From Lentzea terrae (GTDB lineage: Bacteria; Actinomycetota; Actinomycetes; Mycobacteriales; Pseudonocardiaceae): a stretch of DNA of 64,000 bases. The notes beneath the pieces were generated by a model that was given only the letters and a program-made list of their open reading frames with translations, was not told where the DNA came from and did no database searches. This document shows, piece after piece, positions 36,805 to 46,725 of this stretch. Position numbers and translations under genes: made by a program. The stretch lies in contig NZ_QFWW01000020.1 in the NCBI RefSeq assembly GCF_003265345.1, forward strand, positions 666,346 to 730,345, in the 5' to 3' direction. Position 1 is the first letter of the stretch. The number at the start of each line of letters is the position of its first letter.

Positions 36805-37730
36805 GGGTCAGTGTCCCGCCACTGGTTGATGAACGGCTTCATGAACTCGACCATGGCGGGCAACTGGTCCGCGCACGACAGGTACGCGATCACCCGGATC
36901 GCGCCGACCGCGTTGACGAACCGGAGCACGTCCTTGTCGAGTGTGCGCAGCCCGTTCTTCTCAGCGCCCCGGTTGTAGGCGGCTTCCAGCTCCGGGCCGA
37001 GGCCGCCCAGGTCCCACTCGACCGGCCCCTTCGTGATGAGCTCGAAGTCGGAGAACAACGGGCCGTTCGTGCTCGCGAAGATGTTCGCGGGCGGCGAGTC
37101 GCCGTGGATGGGCTGCAGGTCGATGCCCGGAAACGCCTTCTGGAACTCGGCTTCGTCGCTGACGAGCGGTTCCAGCACCTGCCACTCGCTCTTGGCCCTG
37201 GCGAGGTCGGCCGGGTCGACGAGGTCCTGACCTTCGAGCCTTTCCAGACCCTCACGGACGAACCGCGGGTCCGCCGACGACAGGAAGTCCAGCTCGCCGG
37301 GATAGTCGCGCAACGCCTTGTGCAGGTCCGCGGCGAGCTCGGAGTTCTTGACGTAGTCGGGTTCGCTGGACTTGTCCTCGTCCGTGAACGGCCAGAACGT
37401 GATCGACAAGCCGTCTTTCTGCACGGGCTTGCGCGGCACCAGCGGGCTCGGCGGGATCACCGGCGTGCCCTGGTCGTGCAGCCACTGCGCCACGTCCAGT
37501 TCCTGCTGCTGCCTGCGCGCCAGGTCTTCGAGCGTCGTGGTGTGCGGCAGGACGGTCGGGATGCGGGCCACGACCGGCGCCGGCGCCAGGTGCACCACGA
37601 CGGAGAACAGCTCGTAGAGCACCTTGCCCTCGGTGATCTCCAGGCCGAGGTCGCGACCTGCTGCCACGGCGGCTTCCCTGACCGCGTTCGTGCGGTGGGC
37701 TGTTTGTTCAGGGGTCGCGAAGTCTGTCAT
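36795..37730 (-). CDS. Aminoglycoside-phosphotransferase-fold (APH) kinase
   Basis: 311 residues. The catalytic loop is IHGDSPPANIF, where the usual HGDxxxxN is recognisable, and the metal-binding Asp is in LFSDFELI, followed by VEWDLGGLG. The N-terminal lobe is divergent (VVVHLAPAPVVARIP). Such proteins phosphorylate drugs or metabolites; with no resistance context the substrate is open. It overlaps the GGDEF-EAL 3' end by 10 bp. Confidence 0.82.
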   Translation of the reverse strand: MTDFATPEQTAHRTNAVREAAVAAGRDLGLEITEGKVLYELFSVVVHLAPAPVVARIPTVLPHTTTLEDLARRQQQELDVAQWLHDQGTPVIPPSPLVPRKPVQKDGLSITFWPFTDEDKSSEPDYVKNSELAADLHKALRDYPGELDFLSSADPRFVREGLERLEGQDLVDPADLARAKSEWQVLEPLVSDEAEFQKAFPGIDLQPIHGDSPPANIFASTNGPLFSDFELITKGPVEWDLGGLGPELEAAYNRGAEKNGLRTLDKDVLRFVNAVGAIRVIAYLSCADQLPAMVEFMKPFINQWRDTDPYA

Positions 37731-37742
37731 GACACGATCGTG

Positions 37743-38399
37743 TCACGACCCGCCGATGAGCCGCAGATCATTTTCGCGGGCTGCGGCGATGGTCCGCTCG
37801 TCGGCGCCGCACACCCGCAGGCACGCCTCGGCGATGGCGTGGCAGTCGGCGGTGTCCGGCACGCGCTGCCGCCGTTGCTGGATCACGACTTCGACCAGCC
37901 CGATCAGCAGCTCTCCCCGCCGCGCACCCGCCGTCGACGCCGGGTCGTCTCCCGCGACCCGAGCCCCGATACGAGCGTAGGCGCGCTGGAGTTCCAAGCG
38001 GTCGTCGCGGAAGGCGTCGTACCGCTCCAGCTGCACTTCGGGCAGCAGGTAGAGCATGCCGATGTTGTGCGGTGCGGTCGCAAGCGTGTGCGCGTCGGCC
38101 ATCGCGAGCGCGTAGAGCGCCGGTGCGGCCGGCAAAGCGCGGTTCTCCAGGGCTCGTGCGGTGTCCAGGCTGGGCCGCACGGAGATGCAGAGCAGTTCCA
38201 GGAGCATGTCGTCCTTGCCTGCGAAGTGGTAGTAGAGGGAGGCCTGCCGAATCCCCACCCGGTCGGCGATGGCGCGGGTGGAGGTCGCGGCGAACCCCTG
38301 ACTGACGAAGAGCTCGGCCGCGGCTTCGAGGATCTGTTCCCGTGGCGAGCGGCCGTCGTCGGGCGCGTGCCGCGGACGACCGGGGCGGGGGCGGGTCAC
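37743..38399 (-). CDS. TetR-family regulator of the guanidine/urea operon
   Basis: 218 residues from GTG 38399. HTH: REQILEAAAELFVSQGFAATSTRAIADRVGIRQASLYYHFAGKDDMLLELL. It is the last gene of the operon and overlaps allophanate hydrolase by 4 nt (GTGA). A 22-bp dyad in front of the first operon gene (46726-46747) is its likely operator, which would make it an autoregulated local repressor. The ligand is perhaps guanidine, urea or a pathway intermediate. Confidence 0.88.
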   Translation of the reverse strand: MTRPRPGRPRHAPDDGRSPREQILEAAAELFVSQGFAATSTRAIADRVGIRQASLYYHFAGKDDMLLELLCISVRPSLDTARALENRALPAAPALYALAMADAHTLATAPHNIGMLYLLPEVQLERYDAFRDDRLELQRAYARIGARVAGDDPASTAGARRGELLIGLVEVVIQQRRQRVPDTADCHAIAEACLRVCGADERTIAAARENDLRLIGGS

Positions 38400-40069
38400 C
38401 TGCTCGCCAGGTAGTTGCGCCATCCCCCGAACGCGGTGATGTCCTCCGCGCCTTCCAACGCCCACGGTTCGGCCAGGAAACCGGGGACGCTGCCGCCGTC
38501 GGCGAGCTCGACCGTGCCGATGACCATCGGTGGCGGCACGGCGGCGACGAAGGTGCCGAACCCGGCTGCCGGGAGTCGCCAGACCTCGCCTTCCACCGAC
38601 TCGCCGCCGGCCGGCACCCGGACGAGGCCGGGCTTGGGCGGAGTTGTGGCCAGTGCGCGCAAGCGGTACGCCGCGGCGGTGCGCGCCGGCCGGACCAGGG
38701 TGCCGCCGGCCCGCACCAGCTCCTTGTTCAGGGGCTGGCCGCTCAGGTGTGCGCCGACGACGAAGAGTTCGAGGGACGGCGCGAGCAGCCGCGACGCGAG
38801 TTCGGCCAGCGCGCGGTCGCTGAACGCGGGACCGGTGAACATCACCCCGAACGGCAGACCGTCGACGAACCCCGCCGGGACCGCGAGCGAGGCCAGGTCG
38901 AGCAGGTTGGCGAAGTTGGTGAAGCGCCCCAGCCGGCTGTTGACGCCGACCGGGTCGGCGGCCACCTCGTCCAGCGTGGGATGGCACGTGGTGGTCGGGG
39001 TCAGCAGCGCGTCGCACCCGTCGAGCAGGGTTCGTCCCGCCCCGCCGAGGCGGGCGAGCGTGGCGGTGTCGGCGGCCCACTGGGCGGCCGACGGCATCGC
39101 GCCCGCGAGGATGATCGCGGCGACGGTCGGGTCGAGTTCGGAGCCGATCAGGTCGCGGTGAGCCTCGATGTGGGCACCTACGGCAGCGTAGCGTTCGGCG
39201 ACAAAAGCGCCGCCGTACAACATCTTCGCGGCCTCCAGCAGTGGCGCGATGTCGACCTCGACGATCTCCACTCCGCTGGCGGCCAGGCTCGCCGCCGCGG
39301 CCTCGAACGCCTCCCGCCAGCCCGGTGCCATGTCTGCCAGGTGCTCTGCCGTCGGAACGGCGACCCGCGGTCGTGGCGGAAGCACCATCTCCGCACCGGC
39401 CTTGCGGGACAACGGATCTGCAGCGTCCACACCGGACATGAGGTCCGCGACCAACCGGCCCAGCGCGAGGTCCCGGGCGAACACCGTGACGCAGTCCAAG
39501 GTGTAGCACGCGGGCACGACACCGGTGAGCGGGACGAGGCCCTTCGTCGGCTTCACCCCGACGATCCCGTTCAGGGCGGCCGGGACACGTCCGGAACCAG
39601 CGGTGTCGGTGCCCAGTGCGGCATCGGCGATGCCCAGCGCGACGGCCACCGCGGAGCCCGCCGACGAACCGCCGGAGATCCTGGCCGGGTCCCAGGCGTT
39701 GCGGACCGCGCCGTACGGGCTCCTGGTGCCCACCAGACCGGTCGCGAACTGGTCGAGGTTGGTCTTCCCGAGCACCACTGCACCGGCGGCCCGCAGCCGT
39801 GCGACGGCCGTGGCGTCCGACTCCGGCCGGTAGAGGTACGAGGGCGCGGCCGCGGTGGTCGGCAGTCCGGCCACGTCGATGTTGTCCTTGACCGCGATCA
39901 CCCGGCCCGCCAGCGGCAGGTCCTCGCCCGCCGCGAGCCGCGCGGCGACGTCCTTCGCCTCGCACAGCGCCTCTTCGCGGAAACGCCGCGTCACCCAGAT
40001 CTCGGGGCGGAAGACCGCGTCGATCCGGTCGAAGGCCAGCTCGACGGCGGCGATGGGGTCCGGCGTCAC
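38396..40069 (-). CDS. atzF: Allophanate hydrolase
   Basis: 557 residues. Amidase-signature triad: Lys in AVKDNIDVAG, Ser in GGSSAGSAVAVALG, nucleophile Ser in DTAGSGRVPA. A C-terminal domain of about 120 residues (ELFVVGAHLSGQPLN to FGGWRNYLASR) is the one specific to allophanate hydrolases, distinguishing it from general amidases. It converts allophanate to ammonia and carbon dioxide. Overlaps both neighbours by 4 nt in the operon. Confidence 0.92.
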   Translation of the reverse strand: MTPDPIAAVELAFDRIDAVFRPEIWVTRRFREEALCEAKDVAARLAAGEDLPLAGRVIAVKDNIDVAGLPTTAAAPSYLYRPESDATAVARLRAAGAVVLGKTNLDQFATGLVGTRSPYGAVRNAWDPARISGGSSAGSAVAVALGIADAALGTDTAGSGRVPAALNGIVGVKPTKGLVPLTGVVPACYTLDCVTVFARDLALGRLVADLMSGVDAADPLSRKAGAEMVLPPRPRVAVPTAEHLADMAPGWREAFEAAAASLAASGVEIVEVDIAPLLEAAKMLYGGAFVAERYAAVGAHIEAHRDLIGSELDPTVAAIILAGAMPSAAQWAADTATLARLGGAGRTLLDGCDALLTPTTTCHPTLDEVAADPVGVNSRLGRFTNFANLLDLASLAVPAGFVDGLPFGVMFTGPAFSDRALAELASRLLAPSLELFVVGAHLSGQPLNKELVRAGGTLVRPARTAAAYRLRALATTPPKPGLVRVPAGGESVEGEVWRLPAAGFGTFVAAVPPPMVIGTVELADGGSVPGFLAEPWALEGAEDITAFGGWRNYLASR

Positions 40070-43000
40070 GGCTGCACCGCCGCGAGGATCTGGCCGGGGT
40101 CGACCTGGTCGCCGGGACGCACGTAGAGCTCGACCAGTTTGCCCTGGACGGGTGCGGTCACCTCTGCCTCCATCTTCATCGCTTCCAACGAGAGCACCGC
40201 ATCTCCTTCAGCCACAACGGATCCGGGTTCGAGCGCGAGCCGCCAGACGGTCGCGGTGAAAGGTGCGGTCACGGCGATCGCTCCCTCGGGCAGCGTCACC
40301 GCGGGTGCGGCGGGCAGGTCCGGTTCGTCGTGCCGGTCGAACTCACCGGCGTGCCGCCACCGCTGTTTCTCCTCCTCGAAGGCTGCCGTCTGGCGCGTCC
40401 GGAAGGCCGCGATGTCGTCGGCGTTGTCCTGGAGGAACCGGAGGTGGTCGGCGATCGAGAACGTGCCGTCGACCGTTTCGAAGTCACCCCGGCCGGCGTC
40501 GGTCTCGGCGCGCAGTTCGAGGAGTTCCTCGGCTTGCACCGGATACCACTCGATCCGGTCGAAGAAGCGCAGCGCCCAGGGATGTTCGGTGAACAGCCCG
40601 CCCCGGCGGTAGCGGTTCCAGACCTGCACGGTGCGGCCGACGAACTGGTACCCGCCCGGTCCTTCCATGCCGTAGATGCACAGGTACGCGCCGCCGATGC
40701 CAACCGAGTTCTCGGCCGTCCACGTCCGCGCGGGGTTGTACTTCGTCGTCACCAGCCGGTGCCGGGGGTCGAGCGGCGTCGCCACCGGAGCGCCGAGGTA
40801 GACGTCACCGAGGCCGAGCACCAGGTAGGAAGCGTCGAAAACCGTGCGGTAGACGTCGTCCACGGATTCCAAACCGTTGATGCGGCGGATGAACTCGATG
40901 TTCCACGGCGTCCACGGCGCGTCGGAACGGACGCCGGCCATGTACCTCTCGATCGCCAGCCTCGTAGCGGGATCGTCCCAACTCAGCGGCAACCGCACCG
41001 TGCGGGACGGCACCACGAGGTCTTGCGTGGCAGGCACTTCGTCTTCGAGCTCTTGGAGCAGCCGCGCGACGTCGGAAGCTTTCAGTCGCGCGGGGTCCGT
41101 GTGAACCTGCAACGAGCGGATGCCCGGCGTGACGTCGAGAATTCCTTCCGGCGCGTGCTGCGCAAGCGTTTCCTGGAGCGCGTGCACCCGCATGCGCAGC
41201 GCGAGGTCGAGGGTCATCGGCCCGTACTCGACGAGCACGTTGCCGTCACCGTCACGGCGATAGGTGACGGACGGGCGGTCGCCGGTCTCCTCCAACCTGC
41301 CCAGCACGCCGTCATCATCGTCGCCGCCGTTTGAGACGACGTGCGGAGCAGCTCGCCGGTCGACCGCGGCATCGGTCTCGCGCACCCGCACGAACCGGAC
41401 CGTGTCGCCGGGCCGCAACTGGCCGAGCTTCCACAGATCGCCGCTCGCGACCACGGCCGGGCAGACGAACCCGCCCAGCGACGGGCCGTCGGGACCGAGG
41501 ATCACCGGGGTGTCGCCGGTGAAGTCGATGGCACCGATGGCATAGGGCGTGTCGTGGATGTTCGACGGGTGCAGTCCGGCGTCGCCGCCGTCGGGTCGCG
41601 CCCAGGCCGGTTTCGGGCCGATCAGCCGGATGCCGGTGCGCGCGGAGTTGTGGTGCACCTTGAAGTCGTTGGCGTAGAAGGTGTCCAGGTCGTCGCGGGT
41701 GAAGAACTCCGGTGCCCCGTGCGGCCCTTCGGTGACCGCGATCTGCCAGCCGCTCGTGATCGCGGGACGGCGGTGCGTCGGGGTGGGGCCACCGATCGTG
41801 GTCAGTCCCGGGTTCTCCGCGGCGTCCGGTGAGCACAGCCGCAGCACGTCACCGGCCAGCAGCGCGCGACCGGCGTGGCCGCCGAACCCGCCCAGGGTGA
41901 ACGTCGAGGCGCTGCCCAGGTAGTCAGGCACGTCGATCCCACCGCGGACGGCCAGGTACGTGCGCAGTCCGGGACCGGCGGCCGTGCCGATGCTGAGCGT
42001 GCCACCGGCCGGGACGTCGACCGGTTCCCACTGCGGTACGGGCTCACCGTCCACATCGGACTCGACGGGAGCGCCGGTGAGGCAGATGACCGCGGGCACC
42101 GAGAACCGCAGCACCGGCCCGGTCGCGGTGATCTCCAGTGCAGGCGCCGTGCCGGGGTTGCCGACGGCGAGGTTCGCCTCGGTCAGCGAGACCGGGTCGA
42201 ACGGGCCGCTGGGCGGGACGCCGACCTGCCAGTACCCGACCCGGCCCGGCAGGTCCTGCACGGTCGTCATCGTGCCGGGCACCAGGACGTCAACGCGGGG
42301 ATAGGGATCGGTCGTGCGGTCGAGTGTCGAGGTCGAGTGCACCGCGGCCCGTACGTCGTCCTCGTCGGCAAGTGCGCGCAACAGCCCCAGGTTCGTGACG
42401 ATGCCGTCGACGCGGGAGCCGTCGAGCGCCTCACCGAGGAGGTCGAGCGCGGCGTCCCTGGTGGGTGCGGCGGCGATCACCTTGGCCAGCAACGGGTCGT
42501 AGTGCGGCGAGACCTCCAGCCCGGTCTCGATCCAGCCGTCGACCCGGACGAGGTCTTCCGGGAAGACCGCCCTGGTCACGAGTCCCGCGGACGGCAACGA
42601 CTCCTTCGCGGGATCCTCGGCGTAGACACGGGCCTCGACGGCGTGCCCGTCCGGGACCCACGGCGCGTCGAAGAGGCGATCGGGCAGGCCGTCCGCACCG
42701 TCGCGGGCCAGGCGCAGCATCAGCTCGACCAGGTCGACACCGAAGACCATCTCGGTGACGGGGTGCTCGACCTGGAGCCGCGTGTTGACCTCCAGGAACG
42801 ACGGCTCCTGGCGGACCGGGTCGTAGAGGAACTCGACGGTGCCGGCGCTGCGGTAACCCACCGATGCGGCAAGGTCCCGTGCCGAGGCGTGCAGGACCTC
42901 GCGAACGTGCTCGGGCAGGGCCGGGGCAGGTGCCTCCTCGACGACCTTCTGGTTGCGGCGCTGCAGCGAGCAGTCCCGGTCGCCGAGCACGGCCACGCGG

Positions 43001-43659
43001 CCGATACCGTCCCCGAAGAGCTGCACCTCCACGTGCCTGGCCGGGCGCACCAACCGCTCCAGAAACACGCCGGCGGCACCGAAGTGCTGTTGTCCCAGCG
43101 AAGCAACGCGGTCGAACGCCGCCCGAACCTCGTCGCTCGTGGTGCAGGCCTGCATGCCGATTCCGCCGCCACCACCGGTCGCCTTGACCATCACGGGCAG
43201 CCCGATCCGTTCTGCGGCTTCGACGGCCTCGTCGGCGCTCGCCAGCAGACCGGTGCCGGCGAGCATGGGCACACCCGCACGCCGGGCGATCTCCCGAGCG
43301 GTGTGCTTCTCGCCGAACGCGGTGATCTGTTCGGAAGTCGGTCCAACGAACCGCAAACCCGCCGCCTCGACCGAATGCGCGAACGCGACGTTCTCGGACA
43401 GGAAGCCGTAGCCGGGGTGGATCAGCCCGGCACCGCTGGCGAGCGCGGCCTCGATGATCGCGTCGGCCCGCAGGTACGAGTCGCGCGCGGGGGCCGGACC
43501 GAGCCGGACCGCCGTGTCGGCCTCCCTGACGTGCGGCGCGGCGCGGTCGGCGTCGGAGTAGACCGCGACCGCCTTCATGCCCAGTGCCCGCGCGGTGCGG
43601 ATGATTCGGCGCGCGATCTCGCCCCGGTTGGCGACCAGCACGACGTCGAACGACGTCAT
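40066..43659 (-). CDS. Biotin-dependent guanidine/urea carboxylase
   Basis: 1197 residues from ATG 43659. Order: biotin carboxylase (VVLVANRGEIARRIIRTA; ATP loop KATGGGGGIGM; EVNTRLQVEH) to about 450, carboxyltransferase halves (KipA-like, with VQDLPGRVGYWQVGVPPSGPFD; KipI-like, with VVEYGP-type region and GIRSLQVHTDP), and biotin carrier (EAMKME, Lys1162). The fold is that of urea carboxylase. Adjacent twin DUF1989 genes are the established partners of guanidine carboxylase, so the true substrate is more likely guanidine. ATGA overlap with the upstream gene. Confidence 0.93.
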   Translation of the reverse strand: MTSFDVVLVANRGEIARRIIRTARALGMKAVAVYSDADRAAPHVREADTAVRLGPAPARDSYLRADAIIEAALASGAGLIHPGYGFLSENVAFAHSVEAAGLRFVGPTSEQITAFGEKHTAREIARRAGVPMLAGTGLLASADEAVEAAERIGLPVMVKATGGGGGIGMQACTTSDEVRAAFDRVASLGQQHFGAAGVFLERLVRPARHVEVQLFGDGIGRVAVLGDRDCSLQRRNQKVVEEAPAPALPEHVREVLHASARDLAASVGYRSAGTVEFLYDPVRQEPSFLEVNTRLQVEHPVTEMVFGVDLVELMLRLARDGADGLPDRLFDAPWVPDGHAVEARVYAEDPAKESLPSAGLVTRAVFPEDLVRVDGWIETGLEVSPHYDPLLAKVIAAAPTRDAALDLLGEALDGSRVDGIVTNLGLLRALADEDDVRAAVHSTSTLDRTTDPYPRVDVLVPGTMTTVQDLPGRVGYWQVGVPPSGPFDPVSLTEANLAVGNPGTAPALEITATGPVLRFSVPAVICLTGAPVESDVDGEPVPQWEPVDVPAGGTLSIGTAAGPGLRTYLAVRGGIDVPDYLGSASTFTLGGFGGHAGRALLAGDVLRLCSPDAAENPGLTTIGGPTPTHRRPAITSGWQIAVTEGPHGAPEFFTRDDLDTFYANDFKVHHNSARTGIRLIGPKPAWARPDGGDAGLHPSNIHDTPYAIGAIDFTGDTPVILGPDGPSLGGFVCPAVVASGDLWKLGQLRPGDTVRFVRVRETDAAVDRRAAPHVVSNGGDDDDGVLGRLEETGDRPSVTYRRDGDGNVLVEYGPMTLDLALRMRVHALQETLAQHAPEGILDVTPGIRSLQVHTDPARLKASDVARLLQELEDEVPATQDLVVPSRTVRLPLSWDDPATRLAIERYMAGVRSDAPWTPWNIEFIRRINGLESVDDVYRTVFDASYLVLGLGDVYLGAPVATPLDPRHRLVTTKYNPARTWTAENSVGIGGAYLCIYGMEGPGGYQFVGRTVQVWNRYRRGGLFTEHPWALRFFDRIEWYPVQAEELLELRAETDAGRGDFETVDGTFSIADHLRFLQDNADDIAAFRTRQTAAFEEEKQRWRHAGEFDRHDEPDLPAAPAVTLPEGAIAVTAPFTATVWRLALEPGSVVAEGDAVLSLEAMKMEAEVTAPVQGKLVELYVRPGDQVDPGQILAAVQP

Positions 43660-44336
43660 GGCTCCACCACGAGCATGCGCAACGGCGTCGGGTTGAAGTC
43701 GTTGCACGGGTTGTTCATCTGGGGACAGTTCGAGACCAGCACGAGCACGTCCATCTCGGCCCGCACCGCGACCCGCTTGCCTGGCGCCGACATCCCGTCG
43801 ACGATGCCCAGCGCGCCGTCCTCCTCCACCGGGACGTTCATGAACCAGTTGAGGTTCGACACCAGGTCGCGCAGGCCGAGACCGTGCTTCTGGCCCTCCG
43901 ACAGGAAGTTCTCGCGGCACCCGTGGTGGAACATGACGTGATGGCCGTACCGCAGCGTGTTGGACTCCTTGGAGCAGGCGCCGCCGATGGTGTCCTGCCG
44001 GTCGATCTCGTTGCCCACCACGGTCATGAGCGGGTTGCCCAGGTTGCTGCGCAGCACCGTGCCCGTGCGGACGTAGGCGTTGCCCTGCCAGGCCAGCGTG
44101 TCCGGCGCGCTGTAGCGCTCCTCGGTGTCGGCCGCGTTGTAGATCAGGCAGTCGCCCGACTGGTTGCCGCCAACGTCCACAATGGTCAGCACGTGACCTT
44201 TGCGAACCACGGCGGACCATGAGGCGTTGGGAGCGACCCGTTCGTCGAGCACGACCTCGCCCGGCACGAGCGGTTCCGACCAGTCGAGAGGTGAGTCGGG
44301 GGCGAACGTGGCCCCGACGGGGACGGAACTGGTCAC
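43656..44336 (-). CDS. DUF1989 protein, probable carboxyguanidine deiminase subunit
   Basis: 226 residues. DUF1989 motifs: GNQSGDCLIYNA, LMTVVGNEIDRQDTIGGACSKESN, HHGCRENFL, and NLNWFMNVPVEEDG, with conserved Cys and His for metal. Formerly called urea-carboxylase-associated protein; in guanidine pathways two such proteins (CgdA and CgdB) form the deiminase that turns carboxyguanidine into allophanate and ammonia. Overlaps both neighbours by 4 nt. Which of the two subunits it is cannot be told. Confidence 0.85.
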   Translation of the reverse strand: MTSSVPVGATFAPDSPLDWSEPLVPGEVVLDERVAPNASWSAVVRKGHVLTIVDVGGNQSGDCLIYNAADTEERYSAPDTLAWQGNAYVRTGTVLRSNLGNPLMTVVGNEIDRQDTIGGACSKESNTLRYGHHVMFHHGCRENFLSEGQKHGLGLRDLVSNLNWFMNVPVEEDGALGIVDGMSAPGKRVAVRAEMDVLVLVSNCPQMNNPCNDFNPTPLRMLVVEP

Positions 44337-45157
44337 AGCCCTCGCGCCTCCGCGTAGTCGATGGTGTTGAGGTAGGCCCGGTGCGCTTCCGGCGTGACCT
44401 GGAAGCGGTCGTCGTCGGGTCCGGTGGGCTTGGAGCGCCAGGCATGCACGCGCAACGGCCCGACCACGTAGTCCGCGCGAGGATCCAGCGGGTGCGGCAC
44501 GTTGGCCACCAGCACCAGCAACGGCAGTTCAGCCAGCAGTTCTACGGATTTGCCCTCCCCCGCGGATCCCCGCCACTCGAAGGCGCCGTCCGCGTCGACC
44601 CGAACTCCTTGGAAGAACGAGACACTCGGCGGCAGGTCGCGCGGCGCGAGGCCGTGTTTGGCCGCGGCCTTGACGAACAGCGAGCGGCCCGCCGGGAACG
44701 GCCCCTCAGGTGCGGCATCCCCGTACTTCTGGAGGCACCACGCCTCGGTAGTGGTTCCGCAGAACGCGTCGTGGTGACCGGACGTGTCACCGACGATCGA
44801 CGCGAGCACCCGGCCGTCGCCCGACAGCAACGGGTGCCCGGCATCGAGGTAGGCCTGCCACGGGATCTTGAGCGTGTCGGCGACGTTGAGCCGCTCGACC
44901 GGCTCCAGCGCGTTGTAGACGATCACGTGCGCACACGCGTCGCCCGTCGGGTCGTCGAACCGGATCCGGGTGCCCCTGGCCACCACCTTGTGCGTGTATC
45001 CGCCTGGGGCAACGGTTTCCGCCCAGGTGAGCGCCGACGGTTCCACACCGTCGGGGCAGTACGGGCTCGACGACGCCGGCAGGTAAGGCATCCACTCGCT
45101 CGTCTGCCCGCCCCGCGCGCGGGCGTCCTCCCTCGCGTTGAGCACGGTGTCGGTCAT
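44333..45157 (-). CDS. DUF1989 protein, second deiminase subunit
   Basis: 274 residues, paralogous to the gene downstream: GDACAHVIVYNALEPVERLN, SGHHDAFCGTTTEAWC, PPSVSFFQGVRVDADG, PLLVLVANVPHPLD. It has a longer N-terminus with a Pro-rich YLPASSSPYCPDG. The start ATG at 45157 shares one base with the permease stop (TGATG). Pairs with the 43656-44336 protein. Confidence 0.85.
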   Translation of the reverse strand: MTDTVLNAREDARARGGQTSEWMPYLPASSSPYCPDGVEPSALTWAETVAPGGYTHKVVARGTRIRFDDPTGDACAHVIVYNALEPVERLNVADTLKIPWQAYLDAGHPLLSGDGRVLASIVGDTSGHHDAFCGTTTEAWCLQKYGDAAPEGPFPAGRSLFVKAAAKHGLAPRDLPPSVSFFQGVRVDADGAFEWRGSAGEGKSVELLAELPLLVLVANVPHPLDPRADYVVGPLRVHAWRSKPTGPDDDRFQVTPEAHRAYLNTIDYAEARGL

Positions 45158-46701
45158 CAGGACTCCTGCGCGGTGTGCGAGACGTGCCGCAGCTCGATCC
45201 GGCCGTGGACCTTGTGCTTGAACAACAAGTACCCGGCGCCCGCAGCCAGGCTCAGCGCGACCACGAGCAGCGCGCTCCAGCGCAACCACCAGGTCTCGCC
45301 GGTGAGGTCGTAGATCTCCGGGCGGGGCCACAGCAGGTTGATCGCCATGCCGATCTGGTAGACGACGGCGAGCACGTTCAACGGGATTCCCCACGCGCCC
45401 AAGCTGAACGCGGGCCTGCCCTGCTCGTCGACACCTCGCGGCCAGCCGTCGGTGTTGCGGTGCCGGATCCGGACGATCAGCAGCGGCAGCGTCACCCCCA
45501 GGTACGCGAGGTAGAGCATCGCGATGCACAGACTCGACAGCGCGGTGAACAGCGCGGACTGCCCGATGTTGACCACCAGCGCGATCGCCGCCCCGACGCC
45601 GACCACGATCGAGGCGCCGATCGGCGTGCCGGTGCGCGGCGACACCTTGCTCAGCCCCCGGTGGAACGGGAACGCCTGGTCCCTGGCCATCGAGTAGATC
45701 ATCCGGGCGCCCGCGGTCTGGATGGCCAGCGTGCAAGCGAACACGGCCACGGCGACACAACACAGGAACAGGCGGCCCAAAACGCCACCCAACCGCTCGG
45801 TGAGCACCCAGGAAAGCCCACCGGTGGCCAGGTTGCCGTCGGTGAGGCTGGGCGCGGCCAGCAACGCACCGATGATCAGCAACGCCCCACCGATGGCGGA
45901 CGCGATGAGCGCGTGCAGGATCGTCCGCGGCGTCGTCCGGCGCGGCGAGTGCGTCTCCTCGGCCAGTTCGCCCGCGGAGTCGAATCCCACCATCACATAC
46001 GCGGCCATCAACGCCGAAGCGAGGAACGCCGGAAGATAACTGCCCTCACCGCTCCAGCCTTCGGTGGTGAAGACGACCTGAGGGCCCCGCTCGGGCAGAA
46101 CGAACAGCGCGAACACCAACGCAATGACCGCAACGATCTCAATCGTGACACCAACACTGGTGGCCGCGGCCATGTGCCGGATCCCGGCGATGTTCACGGC
46201 CGTCGTGATCACGAGCAGGATCACGCCGAGCAGCACGGCGTTCTGCGCACCGGTCGCCGACGTCACCGCAGGGTCCGCGCCGGGCCCACCGACGATCTGG
46301 AAGCCGGACCAGATGCGCGGCAGCACGACCTGGATGGCGATCGCGGCAGCGGCAACGGTGAGGATCTGACCGATGACCATGATCCACCCGGCGAACCAGC
46401 CCGCGGTAGTACCCGCCAACCGGCCGGACCACTGGAAGATCGCGCCCGAGACCGGCCACCGCGCCGCGAGCTCGGCGAAGCACAGCGCGACGAGCAGCTG
46501 CCCGACGAAAACCAGTGGCCAGGCCCAGAAGAACGACGCCCCACCGAGCCCGAAGCCCAGCCCGAAGAGCTGGAACACCGTCGTGAGAATCGAGACGAAC
46601 GAGAACCCCGCCGCGAACGACGAGAACGTTCCCACTCCCCTGCGCAGCTCCTGGGCGTAACCGAAGCCAGGTGAACCTCTGTCGTTGAGCGACGTGCTCA
46701 T
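45157..46701 (-). CDS. APC-superfamily permease of the guanidine/urea operon
   Basis: 514 residues with about 12-13 TM helices; N-terminal LRRGVGTFSSFAAGFSFVSILTTVFQLF is typical of the amino acid/polyamine/organocation superfamily, and SPRRTTPRTILHALIASA is the family's conserved cytoplasmic loop. It heads the operon and has a strong GGAGG site 4 nt before ATG 46701. Import of guanidine, urea or a guanidino compound is inferred from context. Confidence 0.88.
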   Translation of the reverse strand: MSTSLNDRGSPGFGYAQELRRGVGTFSSFAAGFSFVSILTTVFQLFGLGFGLGGASFFWAWPLVFVGQLLVALCFAELAARWPVSGAIFQWSGRLAGTTAGWFAGWIMVIGQILTVAAAAIAIQVVLPRIWSGFQIVGGPGADPAVTSATGAQNAVLLGVILLVITTAVNIAGIRHMAAATSVGVTIEIVAVIALVFALFVLPERGPQVVFTTEGWSGEGSYLPAFLASALMAAYVMVGFDSAGELAEETHSPRRTTPRTILHALIASAIGGALLIIGALLAAPSLTDGNLATGGLSWVLTERLGGVLGRLFLCCVAVAVFACTLAIQTAGARMIYSMARDQAFPFHRGLSKVSPRTGTPIGASIVVGVGAAIALVVNIGQSALFTALSSLCIAMLYLAYLGVTLPLLIVRIRHRNTDGWPRGVDEQGRPAFSLGAWGIPLNVLAVVYQIGMAINLLWPRPEIYDLTGETWWLRWSALLVVALSLAAGAGYLLFKHKVHGRIELRHVSHTAQES

Positions 46702-46725
46702 GGGTCCTCCGCGAGGCCGGACGGA